Assembly (NCBI RefSeq): GCF_014839835.1
Contig: NC_071642.1
Coordinates: forward strand, 7,028,052 to 7,092,051
Direction: 5' to 3'
Origin: Dryobates pubescens
Taxonomy: Eukaryota; Chordata; Aves; Piciformes; Picidae
Length of the DNA stretch: 64,000 bases
Positions 39,571 through 50,700 of this stretch are shown piece by piece (positions within the stretch are counted from its first letter, which is position 1; each line of letters begins with the position of its first letter). Made by a program: the position numbers and the translations under genes. The notes beneath the pieces are model-generated. The model was not told the DNA's origin. It searched no databases and saw only the letters and a program-made list of their open reading frames with translations.

Positions 39571-41867
39571 AAGGCTGTCTGGGGAAGCCTGCTCTTATCA
39601 GCCACGGTTAGTGGTTAGCCACACACGAGGCTGCCTGCCCTTGTGGCAGTTCAGCCCCTTGAAGTATTTGTGTCCTGTTCTAATGCAGCATCTGTTTGCC
39701 CATCATCCATCCTTCAAAGAGACTGGGGGGGTTGGGGGGGGGGGAGGGAGGGGGGAGTGAAGGAGGCTCTAATCTCCCTGTCCAGAGCATCTTGCTTTCA
39801 ACTGTGACCCTCAGCACACCCTGGCAGGGGATGGGGTACGTGCCTGGGTGTGTTATTTGTGACCAGCCCCACTCTGTTCTGCCTCCAGCTTTGAGTTGCC
39901 CTTTGTCTGGGGTTTTGTGCCTGGAAGGGATCTGAAGCTGCCTGATAATTTTGACCTCCCCTCCTCTCTGCATCAACAACATGAATTGTCTCATCAAAGG
40001 TTCTTCTTTAAAAGACGGTGGGAAAGGTTTTGTCTGCAGCCCAGGTTGTGAGTTTCATGAAATCCCCTCACTGCACCAGGGCTCCTTCCTTGGGCAAGCC
40101 TGGGCAAAGCCACCCAGTCCTCCCAGTGCCTCAGTTTCCCCTCACTGGCAGAGGGATGATCAGACTTCTGCCTTCACCCCTTTTGACTGCCTTAATTTTG
40201 GGGCTCTGGAGATGCTCAGGGCAAGCAGGTGGATTTCCTCATCCTCCCTCCCTCCCTTCATCTCTCCCCTCACCTTTCCTTGCCTCTGAGCACGTAGAGG
40301 CAAGGGTTAAACGTTTCTCTTTCCTCTGCCAACCCAGGGTGCTCCTAAAAGCAAGGGGAAACTAAACCACAAACATAGAGCCTGAACGAAGATCTACTCC
40401 TTTCCCTTCCCTCCTCCCTTCCCTCCCCTTGAACCAAGACTTAAAAGGAGCTCTGGGATGAAGGAGAGGAGTGAGGGTGTTAAGACTGTGAGCTCCATAT
40501 CCAAACTAAGCTTTGAAGCTGGAGCAGAAGCCTCTGGCTTGGCAGGTCCGAGGTTTGAAATGCTCAATGGTGCATAAAATGCAGCTTTCAGCTCCACCTC
40601 AGAGGGTCCCATCCCAGGTTAAATCTCCATGGGGCAAAGCCAGGATGGTTCACACTCCTGGGAAAGCCTCTCACCACCCCACAGGTCCTGCTCTGGTGGC
40701 AACCAGACCTGAGGGTTCGACAGGGGCACAGCCACCTCCTGCTGAACCGCTGCCTGGCGGGACCAGCCTCAGCCTCTGCCACACCTGAGCCATAAGACTC
40801 CACCACAGAGGAGCTGAGCTGCTGTTGCTAGACCAACCCCACCCCCTGAGCTACAAAGGCAACTTAAAAATGGGCTTTGAGGCTTCTAACCCTGAGGATG
40901 CCTTCAGTCTTTCCCCCCCCCACATCCCTCCAAGCACATGGCTTCCTTCTTCAGCCAACAGAGGTTTGTCATTTATTCTGCATCACAGCTTTTTTTCCCC
41001 CCACAGCTCAACTTCCAGGAGGGGGTGGTTTTTTTGGCTGTTATTTTTTTATCCATGTGGTAGGATCCCATGGGAGTGGGCTCACACCATCACTTGGCTC
41101 TTTTTCTGGCCAGACATGTGAGTCCCCAGCCTAACAGCCTCCAGCAGCACGGGTTCAAGGCCGCCGCTCTCAGGTGCACAAACACAGCCCCTGCGGTCCC
41201 TTTGAACAGGGACTCGTGGTCAGACGCTGCCCATTTGGCTTCCTGGTCTCGGTGTGTGCTTTGCTGACCGCAGCCCAAAATGTGCCTCTCTTTTAAGAGG
41301 GAAGAGCTGGGCTGGGTTTTGGCAGAAGGGCTCCTGGAGGTGGCGGGTCCCGGGGTATGAATGGCTCCGCAGACAGCAGAGGACGTTGGTTTGGGGCTAG
41401 CACTGAAAGGATTAATGTAACATTTCAGCTTGACACAGAAAGCTTGGGAGGAGCTAAAAATAGATTCTTGCCTCTGCTGAGTCACCTCCCGATTTACAGC
41501 ATGGATCAGGGTGTGTTTAAAAGGCTGCTCTGAGACCTGCTGCCTTGCCCGCAGCACCGAGGTCTGGCCAAGGGAAGAGAGCCAAGGTGGTGTTACCAAA
41601 GCCTCTGAAGGAAGCAGTGCTGGCTTTTATCTACCTGTGTCGCTGCTCTTTGCTCACCAAGGCACCACGAGCCAGCTGGGCTGCCTTAAGGATCCAATCT
41701 GAGAATGAAACAGCCTCAAAGAAAAGGAAAGGGGCAGCCACCCGTGGTTGCAAGCAGCCTTGCAGGAGTGCAGCACAGCCTGAGCAGGCTCCAGCTCAGC
41801 TCAGCAGCCTCAGGAAAACCTCATAATAAATCCACAGAGTAAACCAAGCTCCATGTCTTTCTGACTA
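39571..41867. other. Intergenic sequence without recognised gene
   Basis: A G-run near 39725-39755, otherwise unique-looking. I find no CR1, no protein family segment and no RNA gene. Confidence 0.5.
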
Positions 41868-42330
41868 TTATAGAGTCATAGAATGGTTTGGGTTGGAAAG
41901 GACATTAAAGATCATCCAGTTCCAAGCCCCCCTACCATGGGCAGGAGCACCTTCCACCAGCCCAGGTTGCCCAACCTGGCTTTCAATACTTCCAGGCTTA
42001 GAGTCTCCACCTCCAGAGCCTCTCTGGGCAACCTGTTCCAGTGCTTCACTACCCTCAGGAGGAAGAATTTCCACTTAATGTCTCATGTCAATCCAGTTTC
42101 TTCCAGCTTGAAGCCATCACCCCTCATCCTGTCACTCCATGCCTTTGTACAAAGTCAGCTCTCCCGTAGCCTGTTTCAAATACTGGAAGGCAGCTCTAAT
42201 GTGTCCCTGGAGCCTTCTCCTCTCCAGGCTGAACAATCCCAGCTCCTTCAGCCTGTCCTCACAGCACCAGGTGCTCAGACCATCTTTGTGAGCTCCTCTG
42301 GACCTGCTCTAGGAGTTCCATCTCCAAGCT
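41868..42330 (-). mobile_element. CR1 LINE fragment
   Basis: Minus-strand CR1 from AGAGTCATAGAATGGTTTGG to TGTGAGCTCCTCTGGACCTG. Confidence 0.9.
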
Positions 42331-43019
42331 GAGGTCACAGCTTGACAAATTTCTCCTTGCTTTCCGGAGAAAGCCTGCAGGCACAGGGTGTCTCTTGCAT
42401 GCCAGTGGCTAAAGGGTTAAGCTGGTGACAGCACACCACAGGTCTGACTCAGAACCGGTCAGAGGAACAGCAACAGCACTTGCAGATATTCCTTAGGGAA
42501 GCCAAACAAATGGGAGAAACTTGGGAAAGTCCAAGCACACGTGTCGAAGGCTTTAACGGCCCTGTCTCCCTCAACCCAGGCTTGATTAACCCCTGAGTGT
42601 CTCACCAGGGGCAGGGCACCCAGAGCTGAGCTCCCAGACACAATTTGATTTCCTCTGGCTCCATGAGAAACCAGAAATATCCCACATGGTGAAGGCAGCG
42701 ACACAGAAATGCTCAGACCTTGGCAGCTGAAGTGACAAGAGTTTGCCTCCCCCCCTTTTTCCCTAGGAGCATCAAGCTTTGCTCTGAAAACCCTGCATGA
42801 ACAAACTCTCTCTACTCATGCAAGGCTGCTGCCCCTGGGGAACTGGGGAGGGTGGGGATGATGCTGCCACATGGAGGTAAAAAAAGAAAAGCAGCTGTGT
42901 CCTGCTTTGAGCTGGAACAGAACTAATTCTGTTCGGGGATTCTATTTCTCTCTCTTATTCCACCACCACCACCCCCCCCCCCCCAGTGATTTGAATCCTG
43001 GGTTCAGTTTGGAGCTCCT
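42331..43019. other. Unique intergenic sequence
   Basis: Includes a CCA/poly-C stretch near 42961-42985. No gene recognised. Confidence 0.5.
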
Positions 43020-43825
43020 CAATCCAAGAAGGATATTGAGAGGCTGGAGTGGGTCCAGGGAAGGGCAAGGAAGCTGGGGAAGGGTCTGGAGAACAGGGCT
43101 GGGGAGGAAGAGCAGAGGGACCTGGGGGTGTTCAGCCTGGAGAAAAGGAGGCTGAGGGAGACCTCATTGCTCTCTACAGCTCCCCGAATGGAGGCTGGAG
43201 CCAGGTGAGGGTTGGGCTCTTCTCCCAAGGAAAAAGGAACAAGACAAAAGGAAATGTCCTCAAGTCGCCCCATGGCAGGTTCAGGTTAGCCATGAGGAAC
43301 AATTTCATCCCTTTAAAGGTTGTCCAGGCCGGGCCCAGGCTGCCCAGGGCAGTGGTGGAGTCCCCATCCCTGTGGGGAATTGCTGGGGACCGTGAGGTTC
43401 GATCTTTGGGCTGATCGTTTGGTCGTCTTTACTGTGCAGGGTTTGGGGAGAGAAAGGTGAGGCGCCGACGTGTCTGAAGACTGGCCAGGTCAAAAGTGCA
43501 GGTTTTGTCCCAGCCCTGATGGAGAAGGGTGGGAAGGTACTGGGGAAAGGTATGAATAGGTGTGAATATGTATGTTTGGCATCTGTATAAGTTCAACTCG
43601 TGTGGTTATGATGCCTCTGGCAAACCTGCTCTGTGCCCAGCGCTGTTTTTGCCTTCATTTTATGATAAAGTGGTTGTATTTAAAATTTATCACTGAGCTC
43701 GTTCCTCACACCTGGAAGGGCTTTCAAAGCTGTGGAGATGTGGTGCTGAGGACCACGGTTTGGTGGTGCCCTGGCAGTGCTGGGTTAAGGCTTGGCCTCC
43801 ATGATCTGGAAGTTCTTCTGTCTCT
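43020..43825 (+). mobile_element. CR1 LINE fragment split by a solo LTR
   Basis: Sense CR1 at 43020-43372 resumes exactly at 43711-43825. The broken sentence CCCATCCCTG / GAAGGGCTTTCAAAG is continuous in the copies at 4515-4785 and 27290-27722. Confidence 0.88.
43373..43710 (+). mobile_element. Solo LTR-like fossil nested in CR1
   Basis: 338 bp with TGGGGAATTG at the left end and GTTCCTCACA at the right, flanked by a 4-bp direct repeat CCTG (43369-43372 and 43711-43714). A TGTATAAG TATA-like motif lies in its middle. No internal retroviral genes are present. The family is unnamed here; a 4-bp target duplication would suit a class I/gamma-like retrovirus. It is younger than the CR1 it interrupts. 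Confidence 0.75.
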
Positions 43826-44095
43826 CCACAGCTCCCTGCCAGGAGGTTGGAGCAAGCTGGAGGTCAGCTTCTTCTCCCCAGTGCCTTGCAATAGAAGGGA
43901 ACACAAGTTGTGCCAGGTTCTCTTTGCTGCACGAGTGGTCAGGGATTGGCACAGGCTGCCCAGGGAGGTGGTGGAGTCCCCATCCCTGCGGGTGTTCAGG
44001 AAACCTGTGGCCATGGCACTTGGGGCCGGGGCTGGGTGGCCACGCCGGGGCTGGGTTGCCGCTCGGACTGAACGAACTCTTCCAACCTGCGCCGC
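43826..44095 (+). mobile_element. CR1 LINE fragment
   Basis: Sense CR1 3' part (CTCCCTGCCAGGAGGTTGGA through GTCAGGGATTGGCACAGGCT to GAACTCTTCCAACCTGCG), ending at the CHMP7 CpG island. Confidence 0.85.
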
Positions 44096-44099
44096 CCCG

Positions 44100-44449
44100 A
44101 CCGCGCTGCCAGGCAGCACACCCAGGCTGCGCTCCGCCGATGACGTCACCTCAGCACCACCCCCCGCAGGTGACGCTTAGGGGGCGGGGCCGGGCCGGGG
44201 GCCGGGGCGGTGGGGGGCGACCGTCCCGACCCACGCCGGCCTCACCCTCCCCGGTGCATGCCGGGAAAGCGGGACCGTACCATTGCGGGCGGGCCGGGGG
44301 GTGTGTGTGGCATCGCGGCGCGGCCCACACAAAGGCGGCCGCGGGGGGGTAGGGACGGGAGCGGTGCGCATGCGCCCCGCGAGTCACCCCTGGCAGCCAG
44401 GCGCGTCCCGGCCGGGCGGAGGCCGCGGCGGAGCCGGGGTCTCGCGTAG
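44100..44449 (+). promoter_or_regulatory. CHMP7: CHMP7 CpG-island promoter
   Basis: CpG-rich, with a perfect CRE TGACGTCA at 44141-44148, a GC box (GGGGCGGGGC) at 44181-44190 and an NRF1-like TGCGCATGCGCC near 44365-44376. No TATA box. Typical of a housekeeping promoter. The start site is inferred to lie between the GC box and the ATG. Confidence 0.65.
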
Positions 44450-44739
44450 ATGTGCAGCCCGGGGCGGGAGCCGCCTGGGCCGGCCCCGGCGGGGGACCTG
44501 CCGCCCGAGTGGGAAACGGACGACGAGCGCATGGCTTTTCTCTTCTCGGCTTTCAAGCAGAGCCGTGAGGTGAACAGCACCGAGTGGGACAGCAAGATGG
44601 CCTTCTGGGTCGGGCTGGTGCTGGCCCGCGGCCGGCGCCGGGGTGTTGTGCGGACCTGCCTGCGGGAGCTGCAGCACAGCTTCGAACGGCGCGGCAGCCT
44701 CCCGCTGGGCCTCGGCACCGTCCTCCGGGAGCTCCTCAG
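44450..44739 (+). CDS. CHMP7: CHMP7 exon 1
   Basis: ATG opens [16 protein letters not shown]. Residues 1-97, first winged-helix part. Donor CTCAG/GTACCT, exits in phase 2. Confidence 0.95.
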
Positions 44740-47700
44740 GTACCTGCGGGGAGGAGGGGGCCGGGGGCTGGGGCTGGTAGCCCTCCCGTTGCGGGGAGTG
44801 GAGGTCAAGGGAGGCCACGGCAGGCTGTGGGAGAAGGGGAGGCTCAGCTAGCCGGGAGAGGAGCTGTGAGGAAGGATGGGGGTGTAAGGGAGCTTTGCGA
44901 CATGGCCGTGGGCAAGCAGAGCTCCGTGTCGTGCCAGCCTGGAAGATGCACGCAGTGCTCATGGCAGGCAGAGCGCTGCAGGTGGTGGATAAATGGATGG
45001 GGACATGAGGGGAAGCTTGGTGAGAGATGGTTGTGCCTGCCAGCGCTAAATGCTGGGAATGTGGGAGAGTATGAGAGGGTTTTGTTGCTGTGCCAGGGCT
45101 AGCAAAGGAGTGGAGAGCACAGAGAGGCTCAAGGGAATGTGGATTACATTGTGTGAGGGGAACGCAGGAAGCTGGTGCAAGGTAAAGCATGGGCACAGGA
45201 GTCGAGAAGCTCACCCTGGGGCTTACAGGAGGTGCTGGGAGAGCAGCTGGCTGTGGGGAGTGCTGGGGGACTCCGGGGCAAGGCTGTGCTGAGCGAGCTT
45301 GCTGGTGCAGGAGGAGCTCTGTGGTAAATTGGCTTGTTCCCTGGAACGGTTGTTGTGGTGATCCAGCTGGGAATGGCATGTGGTGGTGTAGGGGCATGTG
45401 GGGCCGTGGTGTGCTGGTGTATGCAACCAAGTGTTTTGCATGGTGAAACTGGGGCCTGGGACTGATACCCTGGACCTTAGTCTGTAGCATGCAAAATAGC
45501 TTTTCTCACATCCAGAGGCTTTGTGTTTGCCATTTAAACACTCAAGCACCCTGAAACGTGCAGCTGCCCCCTCTAGGAACTCAGCCTTCCCTGTTAATGT
45601 CCTTGCTGGATGCCTCATCAGTTTCAAGTCAGAAAACTGAGAGAAACTTGTGAAACTGGAGAAAGAAACTGGAGAAATAGTAAGCAAAGGCCCCTGGTGT
45701 CCAGAGGAAGCTGCAGACCTCTGTGCCCTTTCACACCCAGCAGTAAAACATCAAACTTCAGCTAGAGGCTAACTTCTAGTTAGAAAATGCCCCTGGGGAT
45801 GTGGGTGTGCAAAGCACTGAGAAATGTTCCAGTTCAGCATTCTGCTTGCTGGCAGTGGAAGGCTTCAGGAAGGCTTCAGGAGTGTCCATGCTCAGTTCTG
45901 CATTGGTGTCTTTCCTCCAGACGTGGCAAGCTGCAGAGGGAGTCAGACTTCATGGCCAGTGTAGACAGCAGCTGGATCTCCTGGGGTGTGGGAGTCTTCA
46001 TTCTGAAGCCCCTCAAGTGGACTCTCTCCAGTGTGCTGGGTGACAGTAAAATACCTGAGGAAGAGGAAGTCCTGATTTATGTGGAGCTGCTGCAGGTGAG
46101 TGTTGTGGAGAGCTTTTGCTCAAGGTGATGCATCCCTGGAGAACTCAGGAGTCATTGGTAGCAAGGAAGGAGCAGGGTTGATGTGGTCTTCATTTGTGCT
46201 TCTCAGGAGTTTAAAAGCCTGGAGTGGGGTGGATGGATGGAGTGCCCCAGGGGTAAGAAGTAGTTGATATCTGCAGATGTTCCTTGAAACTGATGTCATG
46301 ACCTCGCTGCCTTCGAAGGAACAGGAGGGGCAGGCTTGCTGGTTTGTCTGGGAAGGCAAGGGAGTGTGCTGGGAGGCTGCTGGGGAGCTCAGGTTTGAGT
46401 CCCTGCAGGAGTGGTGTAGAGGGAGAGCCATCTGTGGCAGGGAGAGGCTGGGGACGCCAGAGCTGCTGGCTGTCAGTGCTGTGTTCACTGAGCTGAACTC
46501 GGTTTGGGTAGGAAGGGACCTTAAGAGGTCATCTTGTCCACGCCCCCCTGCAATCAGCAGGGACATCCCCAGCTAGAGCAGGTTGCTCAGAGCCTGATCT
46601 AACCTCACTTGGAGCAGTTCCAGGGGTGGGACATCTGCCACCTCTCAGGTCACCTTGGTGTAAAACATTGCTGCATTGTATCTGCTCTCAATCTCCCCTC
46701 TTTTGGTTTCAAACCATCATTCCTTGTCCTGTCACATCGGGCCCTGCTAAAAGATCTGTCCCCAGCTTTATTATAGGATGCCTTTAAGTCCTGAAAGGCC
46801 ACCAGAAGGTCTCCCTGGAGCCTTCTCTTCTCCAGGCTGAACAACCCCAACTCTCAGCCTGTGCTCACAGCAGAGGGCTTCCAGCCCTCCCAGCACAGCT
46901 GTGGCCTCCTCTGGCCCCTCTCCACCAGGTCCCTGTCTGTGCTGAGGACTCCAGAGCTGCCCCAGCATTGCAGGGAGGGTCTCAGCAGAGGGGCAGAATC
47001 CCCTCCCTGCCCCTGCTGCCCACACTGCTGGGGCTCAGCCCAGGCCAGGCTGGGGCTGGGCTGGCAGCGCTCGGTGCCAGCTCACGTTGAGCTTCTGCTC
47101 ACCCAGCACCCCCAAGTCCTTCTCCTCAGGGCTGCTCTCCAGCTCTTCATCCCCAGCCTCACCATCTCTGACCCTGTTCCAGCTCCTCAATGCCTTCCTT
47201 AGAGCCAGGGTCCCAAAACTAACCCCAGCACTCAAGGTGTGGCCTCAGCAGTGCCTGATCCAGGGGGTCAGTCCCTGCTGCTGCTGGGCACACCATTGCT
47301 GTTTTCCTTGGGCTATTTTTGTCCCTCTCAGTGCTGCTATCTGTGAAGCCTGGCAGCAGCTGCTGGCCACAGCAACCCCATGCAGAGCTACAGGCTGGGG
47401 TCAGAGTGGCTGGAGAGCAGCCAGAGAGGGATCTGGGAGTGCTGATTGACAGCTGCCTAAACATGAGCCAGCAGTGTGCACAGGTGGCCAGGAAGGCCAA
47501 TGGCATCCTGGACTGCATTAGGAACAGTGTGGCCAGCAGGAGCAGGGAGGTCATTGTGCCCTGTGCTCAGCACTGGTTAGGCCACACCTTGAGTCCTGTG
47601 TCCAGTTCTGGGCCCCTCAGTTTAGGAAGGATATTGAGAGACTTGAAGGTGTCCAGAGAAGGGCAACAAAGCTGGGGAGGGGTCTGGGGCACAGCCCTGG

Positions 47701-50700
47701 GAGGAGAGGCTGAGGGAGCTGGGGTTGCTTAGCCTGCACAAGAGGAGGCTCAGGGGAGACCTTCTTGCTCTCTCCAATTCCCTGAAGGGAGGTTGTAGCC
47801 AGGTGGGGGTTGGTCTCTTCTCCCAGGCACCCAGCACCAGAACAAGAGGACACAGTCTCAAGCTGTGCCAGGGGAAGTTTAGGCTGGGGGTGAGGAGAAA
47901 GTTCTTCACTGAGAGAGTTGTTAGCCACTGGGATGTGCTGCCCAGGGAGGTGGTGGAGTCCCCATCCCTGGAGGTGTTCAAGAGGGGATTGGAGGTGGCA
48001 CTTGGAGCCATGGTCTGGTCATGAGGTCTGTGGTGCCAGGTTGGAGTTGATGATCTTTGAGGTCTCTTCCAGCCTTGGTGATTCTGTGGTACTGTAATGT
48101 CCCTGCCCCGCTCGTTCCCAGGGCCTGGCTGGCTGCAAACACAATGTGGTCTTAACTTGTGATGTGGGAGGGAGCAGGTGTGGACTTGGCAGTTGTTGGG
48201 GGGTGAGGAGGAAGAGTGCTGTGGAAGCTCCTCCCCAGCTGTGCTGCTTGCTTGCAGGAGAAGGCAGAGGAGGTCTATCGTCTCTACCAGAACTCGGCGC
48301 TCTCGTCTCACCCGGTCGTTGCCCTCTCCGAGCTGCGCTCCCTCTGTGCCAGTGTCTGTCCAGATGAGAGGACCTTCTACTTGCTGCTCCTCCAGCTGCA
48401 AAAGGAGAAGAGGGTCACCATCCTGGAGCAGAATGGAGAGAAGGTACAGGGTAAAGGTGACTGCTTTTGGGTGGTATAATCCCTGTCTTGCGTTTCAGCT
48501 GGCTGGAGGGAGCAGTTGCTTGGCTAAATGTGGGTGTTCTGTCTTTGGGGAGGTAAACTCTGCCTACTCCCACAGCCTGGGTGTAGATGAGATGAAATCC
48601 TTATTCCCTCATGGCAGGGCCTTCAAACATTTGTGAACTCTAGTTGTTAAACTGCATGAGTAGCAAAGGGGCAGGCTCGTGGCTGGGTTGAGGGAGGGGT
48701 TTGAGAGAGAGATTGATTGATTCATAGATTCATTTGGGTTGGAAGGGACCTTAAAGATCATCCAGTTCCACCCCCCTGCCATGGGCAGGGACACCTCCCA
48801 TCAGCCCAGGTTGCTCAAGGCCTCATCCAGCCTGGCCCTCAACACCTCCAGGGAGGGGACACCCCCAACCTCCCTGAGCAGGGAAGAAGTTTCTTCTAAT
48901 GTCCAACCTAAACCTCCCCTGGGGCAACTTGAGGCCACTTGTTCCTTGGGAGAAGAGACAAGCTCCCACCTGTCTCCAGCCTCCTCTCAGAGCCAGAAGC
49001 TCTCCCCTCAGCCTCCTTTTCTCCAGGCTCAACACCCCCAGCTCCCTCAGCTGCTCCTCCCCAGCCCTGTTCTTCAGACCTTTCCCCAGCTTCATTGACC
49101 TTCTCTGGACCTCCTCCAGCTTCTCCATGTCCTGAGGCCCCCAAAACTGACCCCAGCATTCAAGATGTGGCCTCCCCAGTGCCCACTCCAGGGGTACAAT
49201 CCCTGCCCTGCTCCTGCTGGCCACACCATTGCTGCTGCCAGGAAAAGAGGTTATTCAATTCTGTGGTGACTGCTACATCCTCCTCACCCCAAGGCTTAAA
49301 CTGGGGGTGCCAAAGCATCATTTTGAGACTCTAGAATAGGTTGCCCAGGGAGGCTGTGGATGCCTCCTCCCTGGGGGTGCTCAAGGCCAGGTTAGATGAG
49401 GCCTTGAGCAGCTGAGTCTCGCTGAGAGGTGTCCCTGCCCGTGACAGGGAGGTCAGAGATGACCTTTGAGGTCCATTCCAACCTAGGCCATTCTGTGATC
49501 AGAGTTGAAAGTATTTGCAGTGCAGGCAGAGGTCCTGGAGAGCAGTGACTGGAGCTCCTGGTTTTCTTTCTTTATTAGATAGTGAAGTTTGCCAGAGGTC
49601 TTCATGCCAAAGTCTCCCCCATGAACGACGTGGACATTGGAGTCTATCAGCTGATGCAGAGTGAACAGCTGCTGTCACAGAAGGTGGAGTCCCTTGCCCA
49701 GGAAGCAGAGAAGTAATTTTGGGGGAAGGGTGGTGGGAAGAACATCTGTTTACTCTGTAGAGTTTTGTATTCCTGTCACATAGTTAGAAGGAAGCTGCTG
49801 CCTGAGAGTGCAAGTTGCATTTTCCTGTCCGTAGCAGCCCCAGCCACGGGGCAGGGCAGGTTTGCCAACCTTTTGTTCCCTCTCCCCATGAAAACAACCC
49901 TGCCAAAGGGAAACAGAAAGCTTTTCCAAGGCTTTGAAATGGGTTCAAGGACTACTCCTGAGAAGTGACAATGGCTTAAAGGGTGGTTAGTCTCCTCTGG
50001 ATTACAGAGCAAGGCAGTGAGGCTTGGGTGTTGGTTTGTGCAGTAACTGCTGCTTGGCACGGCATTGAGAGCTGCTTCTCCTCCTCCTTTGAACCTCTTG
50101 CAGGTGTAAAGAGGATGCCAGGAGCGCTTGCAGAGCTGGGAAAAAGCAGCTGGTAAGTATCCCTCCTGCCTGGGAGCAGCTACAAGTGGCTGGGAGCTGC
50201 TCTGTGACTGCAGATAAGGACTGGGCATTAACAGCCTCACCTTAGCAGTGTTGGAGGCTAAAAGCCTCTCTGTGGTGAAGCTAAGCATCGGTTTGTCCAG
50301 GGTGTTGTGGTGTGAGGAGAAACAGACCTCTCCAGCTCTTCAAACCAGCTGGGGACTGCTGGGGTTTGGGGTTTTCACACTTCTTTGGTTGCTGCCTGGT
50401 TTGGTAAGGCAAGGCTGTGCCTCTGCTGCCTGCAGGCTCTGAGGTGTTTGAAGTCCAAGCGGAGGACGGAGAGGCGAATCGAAGAGCTTCACTCCAAGCT
50501 GGACGCAGTGCAGGGCATCCTGGATCGGATCTACGCCTCCCAGACTGACCAGATGGTAACTTTTGGGCTCTCTGCTTCTCCCTTGGAGCCCTGCTCTTCT
50601 CATCCCTGCTGCTCTACCTGCTTGGCAGAGCTCGTGGCTGAGGGGGTGCTGCTGGTGGACTTCATTGCATGCTCTAGGAAACAGCAGAGCTGCTGTTGGG

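Noticed and set aside
33666-44095. A complete endogenous retrovirus between the two LTRs
   Set aside because: The two LTRs lie in opposite orientations and are strongly diverged, with no retroviral gene sequence between them. They are separate solo insertions.
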